From positions 62,001-126,000 of the forward strand of contig NZ_JAQGNX010000086.1 of assembly GCF_028293835.1 (NCBI RefSeq): a stretch of 64,000 nucleotides of DNA, given 5' to 3'. Below, piece after piece: positions 37,884 through 46,239 of this stretch. Position 1 is the first letter of the stretch, and every line of letters begins with the position of its first letter. Below the pieces are notes generated by a model. The model worked only from the letters and a program-made list of their open reading frames with translations, did not search any database and was not told where the DNA came from. Both the position numbers and the translations under genes were made by a program. The DNA comes from Pseudomonas sp. Its GTDB lineage: Bacteria > Pseudomonadota > Gammaproteobacteria > Pseudomonadales > Pseudomonadaceae.

Positions 37884-39449
37884 ATGCGCAACAATCAGCC
37901 TATCACCCAACGCGAACGGACGTTTCCTGCGCAACAGCGGTTGATTTCAACCACCGATGCCAAGGGGCTAATCACCTACTGCAACGATGCCTTCACCGAA
38001 ATCAGCGGATTCACCCGCGAAGAGCTGATCAAGGCGCCTCACAATATGGTCCGTCACCCGGACGTGCCCTCAGCCGTTTTCGAGCACATGTGGAGTACCC
38101 TCAAGCTCGGGCAGCCGTGGATGGGGATCGTTAAAAACCGCAGCAAAAATGGCGATCACTATTGGGTGAACGCCTACGTGACCCCGGTGCTCGAGAAAAA
38201 TCAGCTGGTGGGCTATGAGTCGGTGCGGGTCAAACCGAGCGCTGAACAGATCCGTCGCGCTGAAGCTTTATATGATCGTTTGAACCGGGGCAAAACCGCT
38301 GTTCCAAGCCGGGATAAGTGGCTTCCAGTGTTGCAAGACTGGCTGCCGTTCATTTTGGTCAGCCAGATCAGCTTTTTGATCGGCACCTGGCTGAACTCTA
38401 ATTGGGGTTTCGGGTTGGCAGCGGCCCTGTCGGTGCCATTGGGGCTGCTCGGTTTGAGCTGGCAACAACGTGGCATCAAGCGCCTGTTGAAGTTGGCTGA
38501 ACAAACCACGTCTGACCCACTGATTGCCCAGATGTACACCGACAGCCGTGGTCCCCAAGCGCGTCTGGAAATGTCGATTCTGAGCCAGGAAGCACGCTTG
38601 AAAACCTGCCTGACACGTTTGCAGGACACCGCTGAACACCTGACAGACCAAGCCAAACAATCCGATACCCTCGCCCACGCCAGTTCCACCGGGCTGGAGC
38701 GGCAGCGGGTCGAGACCGAGCAAGTGGCCACCGCAGTCAACCAAATGGCTGCCACCACTCAGGAAGTCGCCAGCCACGTCCAACGCACCGCCGACGCCAC
38801 CCAACAAGCCAATGAACTGACTCGCCGTGGTCGCGATATCGCTGGTGAAACCCGCGCCGCGATTCAACGCCTGTCCGCCGCTGTCGGTGAAACTGGGCTG
38901 ACCGTGACCCAACTGGCCAAAGACAGCAACGAAATCGGCAGCGTCGTAGACGTCATCAAAGGCATCGCCGACCAGACCAACCTGCTGGCGCTAAACGCCG
39001 CCATCGAAGCCGCCCGCGCCGGTGAAATGGGCCGCGGCTTCGCCGTCGTCGCCGACGAAGTCCGGCAACTGGCGCAACGCACCGCCGAATCCACCGGGCA
39101 GATCCATGGCCTCATCGCCAAACTGCAACAAACCGCCACCGCCGCCGTACAAACCATGGACGCCGGCCATCGCCAGGCCGAAGAAGGCGTCGCCAAGGTC
39201 ATGGAGGCTGACCAGGCCTTGGTAGGCATCAGCGAAGCCGTGGCCAACATTACCGACATGACCACCCAGATTGCTGCGGCAACCGAAGAGCAAAGCGCCG
39301 TTGCCGAAGAGATCAGCCGTAACATCAGCACCATCGCCGAACTGGCGGACAAGACCTCCGACGAAGCCCGGCGATCAGCGCAGTTAAGTGGAGAACTGAC
39401 CAGCACTGCCCATACGCAATATTCGTTGGTGGAGCGTTTTAATCGGTAG
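37884..39449 (+). CDS. aer: aerotaxis receptor
   Basis: 521 residues. An N-terminal PAS domain (about 10-120) has the Aer pattern [16 protein letters not shown] and W-M-G-I-V-K-N-R, which binds FAD. A hydrophobic region follows at about 155-195 (two short helices, membrane anchor), then HAMP-like and signalling segments with [21 protein letters not shown]. There is no periplasmic domain. It senses redox or oxygen status and steers flagellar movement. Its place next to the cbb3 operons is conserved in Pseudomonas. Confidence 0.93.
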   Translation: MRNNQPITQRERTFPAQQRLISTTDAKGLITYCNDAFTEISGFTREELIKAPHNMVRHPDVPSAVFEHMWSTLKLGQPWMGIVKNRSKNGDHYWVNAYVTPVLEKNQLVGYESVRVKPSAEQIRRAEALYDRLNRGKTAVPSRDKWLPVLQDWLPFILVSQISFLIGTWLNSNWGFGLAAALSVPLGLLGLSWQQRGIKRLLKLAEQTTSDPLIAQMYTDSRGPQARLEMSILSQEARLKTCLTRLQDTAEHLTDQAKQSDTLAHASSTGLERQRVETEQVATAVNQMAATTQEVASHVQRTADATQQANELTRRGRDIAGETRAAIQRLSAAVGETGLTVTQLAKDSNEIGSVVDVIKGIADQTNLLALNAAIEAARAGEMGRGFAVVADEVRQLAQRTAESTGQIHGLIAKLQQTATAAVQTMDAGHRQAEEGVAKVMEADQALVGISEAVANITDMTTQIAAATEEQSAVAEEISRNISTIAELADKTSDEARRSAQLSGELTSTAHTQYSLVERFNR

Positions 39450-39464
39450 AGGCTAATAGTTGTG

Positions 39465-39500
39465 AAAAACCCCAACAGGCTTGTTTGTTGGGGTTTTTTA
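39465..39500 (+). terminator. Rho-independent terminator after aer
   Basis: A 13-bp perfect stem (AAAAACCCCAACA against TGTTGGGGTTTTT) with an 8-base loop, ending in a T-run, 16 bases after aer. Confidence 0.92.
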
Positions 39501-39873
39501 TTGGGTCGGGATAGTACCCTCCTAAAGCATTTTCCTTTGTTGATGTAGGAATAATTCCATTGTTGTAAGTTAAATCCTACGCACCCCTTCTATAATAAAT
39601 ACATACGAACACAGGACCAAGGCTTACGCCTTGACAAATCAAATCCGCCGTATTAAATGTAGCCCCCACCTTGCTCTAACCGGCACACCTTACAACCCGT
39701 AACAACGCTCGTAACAACCTTAACTAGAGGAAACCATATATCAGGGTGCACATCTGAATATTGACGCCACGCTTGGTCACACACGGCAATGTATTCAGTC
39801 GCATTAACGCGTCAACGTGACCTATACATTTGGTGCGGCAGAATTTAATCCCCCTGAAAAATAGGAATCCGCT
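39501..39873 (+). promoter_or_regulatory. AT-rich promoter region of the repeat-protein island
   Basis: 373 bases without a supported gene. A perfect TATAAT sits at 39591-39596 with no recognisable -35. Upstream are a nested inverted repeat (GTAGG at 39545 against CCTAC at 39576-39580) and the shorter GGAAT-A-ATTCC at 39548-39558, placed where an activator would bind. Two CGTAACAAC copies lie 12 bases apart (39698 and 39710), and an ATTAACGCG at 39803 recurs before the gene at 44310. Activator dependence is inference. Confidence 0.45.
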
Positions 39874-40521
39874 ATGGATGATAAAAACCCAAGCAGTTCT
39901 TCTCTCCCCAAAACCAGTAAGGGCACAACCACTGACGGCCGTCCCGCACGGCGAGAGAGTCAACAAAAACCAGGCGTTCCGATCGGGCCACCGTTGTCGG
40001 CAGAAGCCCACAGCAACCCTAACGCTCAACCTGCTGCGCAAGAGTTGGCACTCAACTACCTGCAAGCCGCTCTCGCTGAGCACCCTTGTGAGCATCTGTT
40101 ACCGGCTCTTATTTCCGATCACCTTGCAGCGCCCACGCTGGACGGGCTAGATCCCGATTTATTGACGCTGGCGCAAGCGAAAAAGGGCTTCAACGTCTTG
40201 ATACCAGGCTCTGCCTACCTGAAGCCTGGGGATGAATTCAATCTACTATGGGGCGGCACAACCTACCCGACTCAACTCGTCGATGAGGTCAACGTCAAAC
40301 AAGCGGTGATGGGCACTCAGTGGCTATTTTCCAGCCCGACCTCTCACCTTCGACAAGGCAAGGTTCAAGTCTGTTATGACGTGTTCCGTGATGGATTGAG
40401 GATTGGTACCTCAGCGATCTTGCACGTCAAGCTGCAGGATTTCTATTCGATCAACGACAAGCAGAAAAGTCGTAAGACCTCTTTCCAACGTAAAAACCGT
40501 CCGAAGAAACAGGATGACTGA
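39874..40521 (+). CDS. single-module member of the island repeat family
   Basis: 215 residues; no named family recognised. Residues 1-65 are polar and low in order (Ser, Lys, Pro rich). Residues about 85-190 match the recurring island module: P-T-L-D-G-L-D-x-D at its start, P-G-D-E-F-N-L-L-W-G-G in the middle, and G-K-V-Q-V-C-Y-D-V near the end. Residues 191-215 are strongly basic (K-Q-K-S-R-K-T-S-F-Q-R-K-N-R-P-K-K). No signal peptide or membrane helix. Ribosome site not obvious (GGAAT upstream). It is the first plus-strand gene of the island. Confidence 0.7.
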   Translation: MDDKNPSSSSLPKTSKGTTTDGRPARRESQQKPGVPIGPPLSAEAHSNPNAQPAAQELALNYLQAALAEHPCEHLLPALISDHLAAPTLDGLDPDLLTLAQAKKGFNVLIPGSAYLKPGDEFNLLWGGTTYPTQLVDEVNVKQAVMGTQWLFSSPTSHLRQGKVQVCYDVFRDGLRIGTSAILHVKLQDFYSINDKQKSRKTSFQRKNRPKKQDD

Positions 40522-40527
40522 ATGAGA

Positions 40528-40560
40528 AAACCCCCGCTGGATAATCACCAGTGGGGGTTT
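40528..40560. terminator. bidirectional terminator
   Basis: AAACCCCCGCTGG pairs with CCAGTGGGGGTTT (one G-T pair) around a 7-base loop. It has A-runs on one side and T on the other, so it can end both the plus-strand gene and the convergent autotransporter gene. Confidence 0.85.
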
Positions 40561-40596
40561 CAAGTACGCGTCAGGCGTTAACCTGTGTTGAATCCA

Positions 40597-42918
40597 TCAA
40601 AAGGCCAATCGCAGCCCCACATTCGCCCCCCACGGTTGCTCAACATTGCCGCCTTTCATGTAATCAAAGTCGGCATGCACTTGCAGGTTCTTCGACAATG
40701 TCACCGCAACCCCAACGCCCAACTCTGCCCGTGAGCCGAACAGATCGTTATTGAAGCTCGTGTCGTTGACTGTCACTTTATTGTTGCGTGCGAATTCATG
40801 GGCAACCGCGGCGCGAAGGTACGGTTGCACAACCCCGCCGTCCTTGAGTGCAAAATTGCGACCCACTGAACTACCGACCTTACCCACTACCGACTGGGTA
40901 CGATCATTCTTCGCTTCAAGGCCGTTATCCAAGGTGTAGCTGTCCCCTTGGATCACCACTGCCGCCATCTGCGCATAGGGTTCGACAAAGTAATCGTCGC
41001 CCAGCTTGATGTGTTTACCGACCTCAAACGAGCCACCAATAGCCGTGTTGGAGTAATCACCCTCGGCCTTGGTCTGATCGCTCATGGCAACCTTCGACTC
41101 GTTTTTTAACTTGTTAAGCTTAAGCACCGCATCGACGTAGTAACCCTGGTCCGACAACCACGTGCCGTACGCGCCTACGTAGTAGCTGTCTACCTTGCCC
41201 GAACTGCCGCGACTCAAGTCCAGATCCGACTTGCTGTAACCGCCCAGCAAACCCACTAACAACTGACCATTGTTCACAGGAACCGGGGCGTCCGCACCGA
41301 ATGACATTCCGCTTTGTTGCTGACGATATTCAACGCCCGCACGGGTGCTCGCGTTGAAGCGACTGCCGTAGGCCCGCATCCAGCCCCCGCCTTCACCGCT
41401 GCCGCGCACTTCACCCATACGGCTGCGCAACGTGGTCAGCTCACTCATGAAAATTGTCGGCGCCGCGTTGAACAGCGCCAATGCGGTCTGGGTGGAAGGG
41501 CTGATGGTTTTGCCGGAACCGACGATGAACCAATCATTACCTTGTTTTTCCAGTTCGTAGGAGAAAGCGCCTAGATCCACCTTGTCGCCAAGCAGGTTGA
41601 ATTGCGCGTCACCGCCTTCGGTATGGACGATTTTCAGGGGTTGAATGTCGGGGGAAACCGGTTCAGCGCCGGTGTTTTTTACCTTCAGGGTAAAATCGCC
41701 GTTGGCTTGGCCGTTGACGCTTAGCAGGTCACCCACACCAGCGTCCAATCCGATCTTCATCCCGAAAACGCCGGTGCCAGACAACTCACCCAGAGACAAC
41801 GTATGAAAGCCATCGAGACCGAATCTAACCTGACCGCCGTCGAGGTTCATGGACCTGACTGAGTTGTCGCTAACCATCTGCCACCGGGCGCCGGAATTAA
41901 TCGACAGATTGTTTCCGTTGATGATGTCACCGGTGAGGCTGGCGTTTTTTTGCAGGGTAACGTTAAGGATGCTTGTTTCGTCGGCAACAAGGTTGCCGGT
42001 TAGGCTACTGTTGTCGACTTTCAGGTTGGCAGTACTGCCACTTTCGACCTCTAGAAGATTACCATTGCCGGACAACAGGCTTGAATGGTTTTGGAGGGTG
42101 ATGTCGGCGATGGCAGGGAGCTTCTGTACCGCCAAGGCAGTCACTTTGATTGCAGGACCGCTCAAACCCTCAACACGTGAGTTATCTATTACCACTGTGC
42201 TGTTAATAACAGGCGGTCTATCCCCTTCATCAACTTCGTCATCTCTGGCACCTTCAGCTATGATGAACAGACCGCTATTGCTTCCAACAACCGTACTGCC
42301 ATTCGATACGTTTGCTATTGCGCCCGACAATATAATACCGGACCCATAAGCACCATCCGCACCATCCGCACCATCCGCACCAGCCAACTGACTGTTACTC
42401 ACATTCAAGATACTTCCACGACCCACACTCGCCGCAACCGTTCCAAACACAGAACTATTACTTAAGTTAAGTATAGAAACACGACCCTCTGACGTCCCTA
42501 CAAGCAAAGCAACGGACTTTGACACTACGCTCGATTGATTAATATTTATTAAACCTCCCGCAGAACTTATGCCACCTTCAACAATGCCTGATTCAAAATT
42601 TAGAGTGCTTCCAGGCCATACGGCAACATTGTTGACCGTAGCGCCATTTGCAATCAATTCGCCCCCATTCCTAACCAGATATCTATCTGCCGGTGTCGAC
42701 GCATCAATAGCCCATACGAAACCGTCAATATCATATATCTTTGTGTCGGGTATTCTTCTCGGCGGTGGGCCAACCCTCTGCAAACTTGTTTCGGTTATTT
42801 CAACGTTAAACGTAACGCTCTCAGCGACTACATAGCTACTGAAAGAAGCTCCCAATGATACACTTGCCAGCCCTAGACCTATCCGAACCATCGGGCGGCA
42901 TGAAGTTTTTGGTTTCAA
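40597..42918 (-). CDS. autotransporter (type Va) with pertactin-like passenger
   Basis: 773 residues from TTG 42918, chosen because GAGGAG lies 6 bases upstream. Residues 1-33 form a signal peptide (basic M-K-P-K-T-S-C-R, then G-L-G-L-A-S-V-S-L-G-A-S-F-S, cleaved near V-V-A-E-S). The passenger (about 35-490) is a beta-helix with short G- and N-rich turns (L-N-L-S-N-S-S-V-F-G-T, S-L-T-G-N-L). The barrel (about 510-773) starts W-M-R-A-Y-G-S and ends N-V-G-L-R-L-A-F, with the terminal Phe needed for BamA insertion. An A-D-G repeat (9-base unit, three copies) lies near residue 188. Confidence 0.88.
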   Translation of the reverse strand: MKPKTSCRPMVRIGLGLASVSLGASFSSYVVAESVTFNVEITETSLQRVGPPPRRIPDTKIYDIDGFVWAIDASTPADRYLVRNGGELIANGATVNNVAVWPGSTLNFESGIVEGGISSAGGLININQSSVVSKSVALLVGTSEGRVSILNLSNSSVFGTVAASVGRGSILNVSNSQLAGADGADGADGAYGSGIILSGAIANVSNGSTVVGSNSGLFIIAEGARDDEVDEGDRPPVINSTVVIDNSRVEGLSGPAIKVTALAVQKLPAIADITLQNHSSLLSGNGNLLEVESGSTANLKVDNSSLTGNLVADETSILNVTLQKNASLTGDIINGNNLSINSGARWQMVSDNSVRSMNLDGGQVRFGLDGFHTLSLGELSGTGVFGMKIGLDAGVGDLLSVNGQANGDFTLKVKNTGAEPVSPDIQPLKIVHTEGGDAQFNLLGDKVDLGAFSYELEKQGNDWFIVGSGKTISPSTQTALALFNAAPTIFMSELTTLRSRMGEVRGSGEGGGWMRAYGSRFNASTRAGVEYRQQQSGMSFGADAPVPVNNGQLLVGLLGGYSKSDLDLSRGSSGKVDSYYVGAYGTWLSDQGYYVDAVLKLNKLKNESKVAMSDQTKAEGDYSNTAIGGSFEVGKHIKLGDDYFVEPYAQMAAVVIQGDSYTLDNGLEAKNDRTQSVVGKVGSSVGRNFALKDGGVVQPYLRAAVAHEFARNNKVTVNDTSFNNDLFGSRAELGVGVAVTLSKNLQVHADFDYMKGGNVEQPWGANVGLRLAF
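42355..42381. repeat. three tandem 9-base units in the autotransporter gene
   Basis: ATCCGCACC occurs three times in a row and encodes an A-D-G repeat. The unit is a multiple of three, so slippage would change length without breaking the frame. Confidence 0.8.
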
Positions 42919-43264
42919 TATATATCTCCTCAACAATGGGTCCGACTATTTTGGATGTCATACGCAAGCAGGCAAGGCAAAGAGGACATTGTTCGTGTAG
43001 GACGCGTCTTATAAATTTGAAGGCCAAGCCCTACAGACGAGATCTATTGCAACTGAAATTCGATAAGCCTCGAAAAAAGTCAAACCTCACCACTTGACAG
43101 TCGCGCTCGATTGCTATTGGTTAAATCCAAGACCGCCATCCATAACTATGTGTTACCCGACAGTTGCGGAGCGTGGTCTTCACTTAATGTTTCAAAGAAA
43201 AAATCAGTCGATTGCTTTAATTAAGACGGCAGGAATAGCTGATTCAACCCCAAGGAGAAATCAC
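42919..43264. other. divergent intergenic region in the island
   Basis: 346 bases between the autotransporter and the next repeat gene on the other strand. AT-rich, with the GAGGAG ribosome site of the autotransporter at its left edge and AAGGAGAAATC before 43265 at its right. Frames crossing it have poor codon character. I recognise no specific promoter. Confidence 0.4.
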
Positions 43265-44014
43265 ATGAGCAGCAAAGAAAACAACACGACCTACCTCTAT
43301 ATACCGCGTCCTCTTTTAGCCCCCACCGCTCTAGGCACAGACCCTGTGGACGGGCTTTTACAGGCTGCGGATTTACAAAGGCCCATTACCGTTACCTTCC
43401 CTATCTGGCGGGAAGGCGTGGAAGGTGATTATTACCAACTCAAATTTGATGGCAACATCGTAGGTCTGAGAAAAAACCTAGGCCCAAATCCAACTGTCGG
43501 CGAGATGCTCAGCCTTGAGCTCTTTATTGATGCATCCTGGAGAGAGGGAGAGCATGAATTAGGCTATTTCATCCAACGCTTCATTGGCGGCAGCCCCAGC
43601 ACATCACCCACCATCCCCCTTATCATCGACCGCATCCCACCCGGAGGCGGCACCCTCGCGCCACTGACTTTTCCGGCCCAGGCCGAAAACGGCCTGACGT
43701 CCCTCGAACTCACCGCCATGGGCAATATTTTAGTGGCGACGGTTCCACGTTATGTCGACGTCAAATGGGGCGATGTCATTCGCAGCTACTGGGCAGGCCA
43801 GGCAGGACCGGTTCATACGGTACTGGCTGAACAAGTCGCAGGTCCGGACACCAGCTTGAGTTTCGATCGGACCTATCTGGAATCGCTGGAGGATGGCGAG
43901 GTTGCCGTGACCTACACCGTGACCGACCGCGCCGGCAATATTTCGGTAACGTCCCAAGCCGCCAGCCTTGTGCTGCGGATAAAAAATACGCCGACCGGCA
44001 AGCCAACTCATTAG
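43265..44014 (+). CDS. island repeat protein, two-module form
   Basis: 249 residues from ATG 43265 (AAGGAG upstream); the frame is open to 43094 without support. It is a paralogue of the first 245 residues of the next gene: shared blocks include P-I-T-V-T-F-P-I-W, Q-R-F-I-G-G-S-P-S, P-T-I-P-L-I-I-D-R and A-V-T-Y-T-V-T-D-R-A-G-N-I-S. Module 1 is about 25-135 and module 2 about 138-240. The second has W-G-D-V-I-R-S-Y-W-A-G, the island G-D-x-I-x-x-x-W-x-G signature. No signal peptide or membrane helix. Function unknown. Confidence 0.72.
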   Translation: MSSKENNTTYLYIPRPLLAPTALGTDPVDGLLQAADLQRPITVTFPIWREGVEGDYYQLKFDGNIVGLRKNLGPNPTVGEMLSLELFIDASWREGEHELGYFIQRFIGGSPSTSPTIPLIIDRIPPGGGTLAPLTFPAQAENGLTSLELTAMGNILVATVPRYVDVKWGDVIRSYWAGQAGPVHTVLAEQVAGPDTSLSFDRTYLESLEDGEVAVTYTVTDRAGNISVTSQAASLVLRIKNTPTGKPTH

Positions 44015-44309
44015 AAGCTGGCGTCTATGTCGACATGCGCGAGCCCGCTGCGGGATGCTGAATAGACGTGTATCGAGCCGATCAAAAACAATATTTGTTT
44101 ACCACCCACTGTTGACAAGCCTTAAGAATCTCTATTAGTTAATTAACAGATGGAGCTAATACAAGCTTTATCCAACCACCATTATCCGGTGCATTTCAAA
44201 CGTCGTAACCCACGCAACTTTTACAGTAAAGGTCGCTGACCTCTTATTGCCTAAAATTTGCAGATCGTATTAACGCGAAACGCCACGTAACAACTTTGGA
44301 GAACTAACC
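44015..44309 (+). promoter_or_regulatory. AT-rich region upstream of the 619-residue gene
   Basis: It contains a consensus TTGACA at 44112-44117, though no good -10 follows at standard spacing (TATTAG at 44133 is 15 bases on). ATTAACGCG at 44269 and CGTAACAAC at 44286 are shared with the leader of 39874. GGAGAAC serves as ribosome site. No gene seen. Confidence 0.35.
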
Positions 44310-46169
44310 ATGTGTAACTCAAATACTTCCGTTCGCCGCCGTTCGCCACGCATCCCTCGTGCGTTGGCTTCACCAGTAATACCTAGCGCATTTATCGATG
44401 GGCTTTTACCGGCTGCGTTACTGAGCGCTCCCGTTCCTGTAACCTTTCCGGTATGGGACGAAGCTGTCGGTGGCGACGCTTACCAATTATCACTGGACGG
44501 TATACTTATCGGTGTAGAACGGCAGCTTCCAGCTAACCCGATCCCGGGTTCTGAACTGGTACTGGACATTCTGGTTGATACATTAACCAGCACGCAAGAT
44601 GGTAATCACACAATAGCCTATCGCACCGAGCGATTTATTGGGGGCACGCCAAGTATGTCGGCCACGATTCCTGTCGTCATTGATCGTCAAGCGCCAGGCG
44701 GGTCGCTGATATCACCGCTGATTTTTCCGAGGGTGGTCAATGACGGCCTGACCTCGGAAGAATTAGCGGCAATGGCTGATGTATTAATCGGCGAAGTGCC
44801 TGCCTACTTTGATATCAAAACCGGTGATGAGATCCAAACTTACTGGGCCGGCAAGGTAGGGCCAACGCATACAGTGCGACAAACCGAAGTACCGGGCGGC
44901 GGCGTGTTGCCTGAGCGGATCACGATTGGGTTCAGTCGTGATTTTCTAGAAGGAATAGGTGATGTTAAAGCAGACGTGTATTACGTCATTACTGATCGTG
45001 CCGGTAACGTTTCAGTTGAATCGGAACCGGTAGCGTTCCAACTGGCACTGAACGAACCTGCGGCCGATCTGCCCGCGCCGATTATTGCCCAAGCCGATGA
45101 CGGGGTTATCAGCGATGTCGACGCCAAGCAATCTGTCAGCGTAGATATTCCCGCCTACGGCGATGTACGACCAGGTGATGAGATCACGCTGTATTGGGGC
45201 GCTAACAAGTTGCCGGTGCAACCCGTTAATCCTGGGGATGAGGATGAAGACCCTATTTTTACCCTGTTGATTGCTTACGCCACCATCGCACTGACACCTG
45301 ACGGCAATGTTGATGTGTATTACGAGGTACGTCGCAACACCTTGCTGTTGGGCACCTCCGCAGTAAAAACGGTCACGGTACTGCTCGCTCTTCCAGGACC
45401 GGTGAGCCCTGAAAAGCCAATTATCCGAGGGGCCAGCGCCAATCCCGATGACAACGACAACGTAATCGATGAAAACGATTACCTGCAATCGGCCACTGCC
45501 GTTATCGCCTGGAAATCCGGATTTATCGAGGATGACCAACTCAACCTGTTTTGGGGCCAGCAGCCAGCACCCGTGCAATACCGGATCACCCTTGCGGACG
45601 TCACGGCAGCTAGAGACCTGTCATTGACCGTTCCCAATGCGCTGATCATTAGCGAAGGCACGGGCACCGATATCCGAGTTAATTACACCGTAACGCATGC
45701 GGGCAATCCCAACACCACCTATTCAGCGTCCCAGAGCGTGGTCGTTAGGCGCAAAGGCGAGTTGCCCGGTGGTGAAAACGGTCTGCCACCGCCGGAGTTT
45801 CAACGAGTTACCGAAAACGGCGGTATCGGGGCGATTCTCAATCCTAATGGCGCCACTGTTCTGGTCAAGCCTTACGAAAACGTTAAAGTGGGCGACATCT
45901 TGAGTTTTACATTTTTGGGGTGGACGGGTTTGTTTGAGGGCCCGCAAGTTCCGGGTGCAACTTACACCTTTACCACCGAGCCGTTGACGGAGCCACAAAC
46001 CCGCGAAGATTACGAGTTTACGGTGCCTGACGCGAACCTGCGCCTGATCTGTTTCGGCCGCGCCGAAGCCATGTTTAAAGTTGATAGCGTTACTGGCCCT
46101 GCGACGTCGGGTATTGCCAAAGTCTTTATTGACATGGTCACGGCGGGCGAAGGTTGTTCCGGCAATTAA
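44310..46169 (+). CDS. island repeat protein, five-module form
   Basis: 619 residues, GGAGA upstream. Modules at about 28-132, 133-245, 250-352, 360-475 and 485-615. Each has an opening P-x-P/D-G element, a G-D-x-I-x-x-x-W strand (T-G-D-E-I-Q-T-Y-W-A-G, P-G-D-E-I-T-L-Y-W-G-A, D-D-Q-L-N-L-F-W-G-Q, V-G-D-I-L-S-F-T-F-L-G) and, in most, a closing V-x-Y-x-V strand, suggesting an immunoglobulin-like beta fold. The first 245 residues duplicate the gene before it. No signal peptide, anchor or secretion motif seen. Function unknown; adhesion or cargo binding would be inference. Confidence 0.75.
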   Translation: MCNSNTSVRRRSPRIPRALASPVIPSAFIDGLLPAALLSAPVPVTFPVWDEAVGGDAYQLSLDGILIGVERQLPANPIPGSELVLDILVDTLTSTQDGNHTIAYRTERFIGGTPSMSATIPVVIDRQAPGGSLISPLIFPRVVNDGLTSEELAAMADVLIGEVPAYFDIKTGDEIQTYWAGKVGPTHTVRQTEVPGGGVLPERITIGFSRDFLEGIGDVKADVYYVITDRAGNVSVESEPVAFQLALNEPAADLPAPIIAQADDGVISDVDAKQSVSVDIPAYGDVRPGDEITLYWGANKLPVQPVNPGDEDEDPIFTLLIAYATIALTPDGNVDVYYEVRRNTLLLGTSAVKTVTVLLALPGPVSPEKPIIRGASANPDDNDNVIDENDYLQSATAVIAWKSGFIEDDQLNLFWGQQPAPVQYRITLADVTAARDLSLTVPNALIISEGTGTDIRVNYTVTHAGNPNTTYSASQSVVVRRKGELPGGENGLPPPEFQRVTENGGIGAILNPNGATVLVKPYENVKVGDILSFTFLGWTGLFEGPQVPGATYTFTTEPLTEPQTREDYEFTVPDANLRLICFGRAEAMFKVDSVTGPATSGIAKVFIDMVTAGEGCSGN

Positions 46170-46239
46170 CTTGTCAAGTGGGCCGCCGTGAAGCGGTCCA
46201 CTTAATTAACATACTTATTAACAATAACGGGACAAAAAA

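Noticed and set aside
39724..40095. 123-codon minus-strand frame at the island start
   Set aside because: Overlaps the start of the 215-residue gene, has no ribosome site and no protein-like pattern.
42355..42381. Short tandem repeat as part of a CRISPR array
   Set aside because: Units are 9 bases, contiguous, without spacers and in frame in the autotransporter gene.
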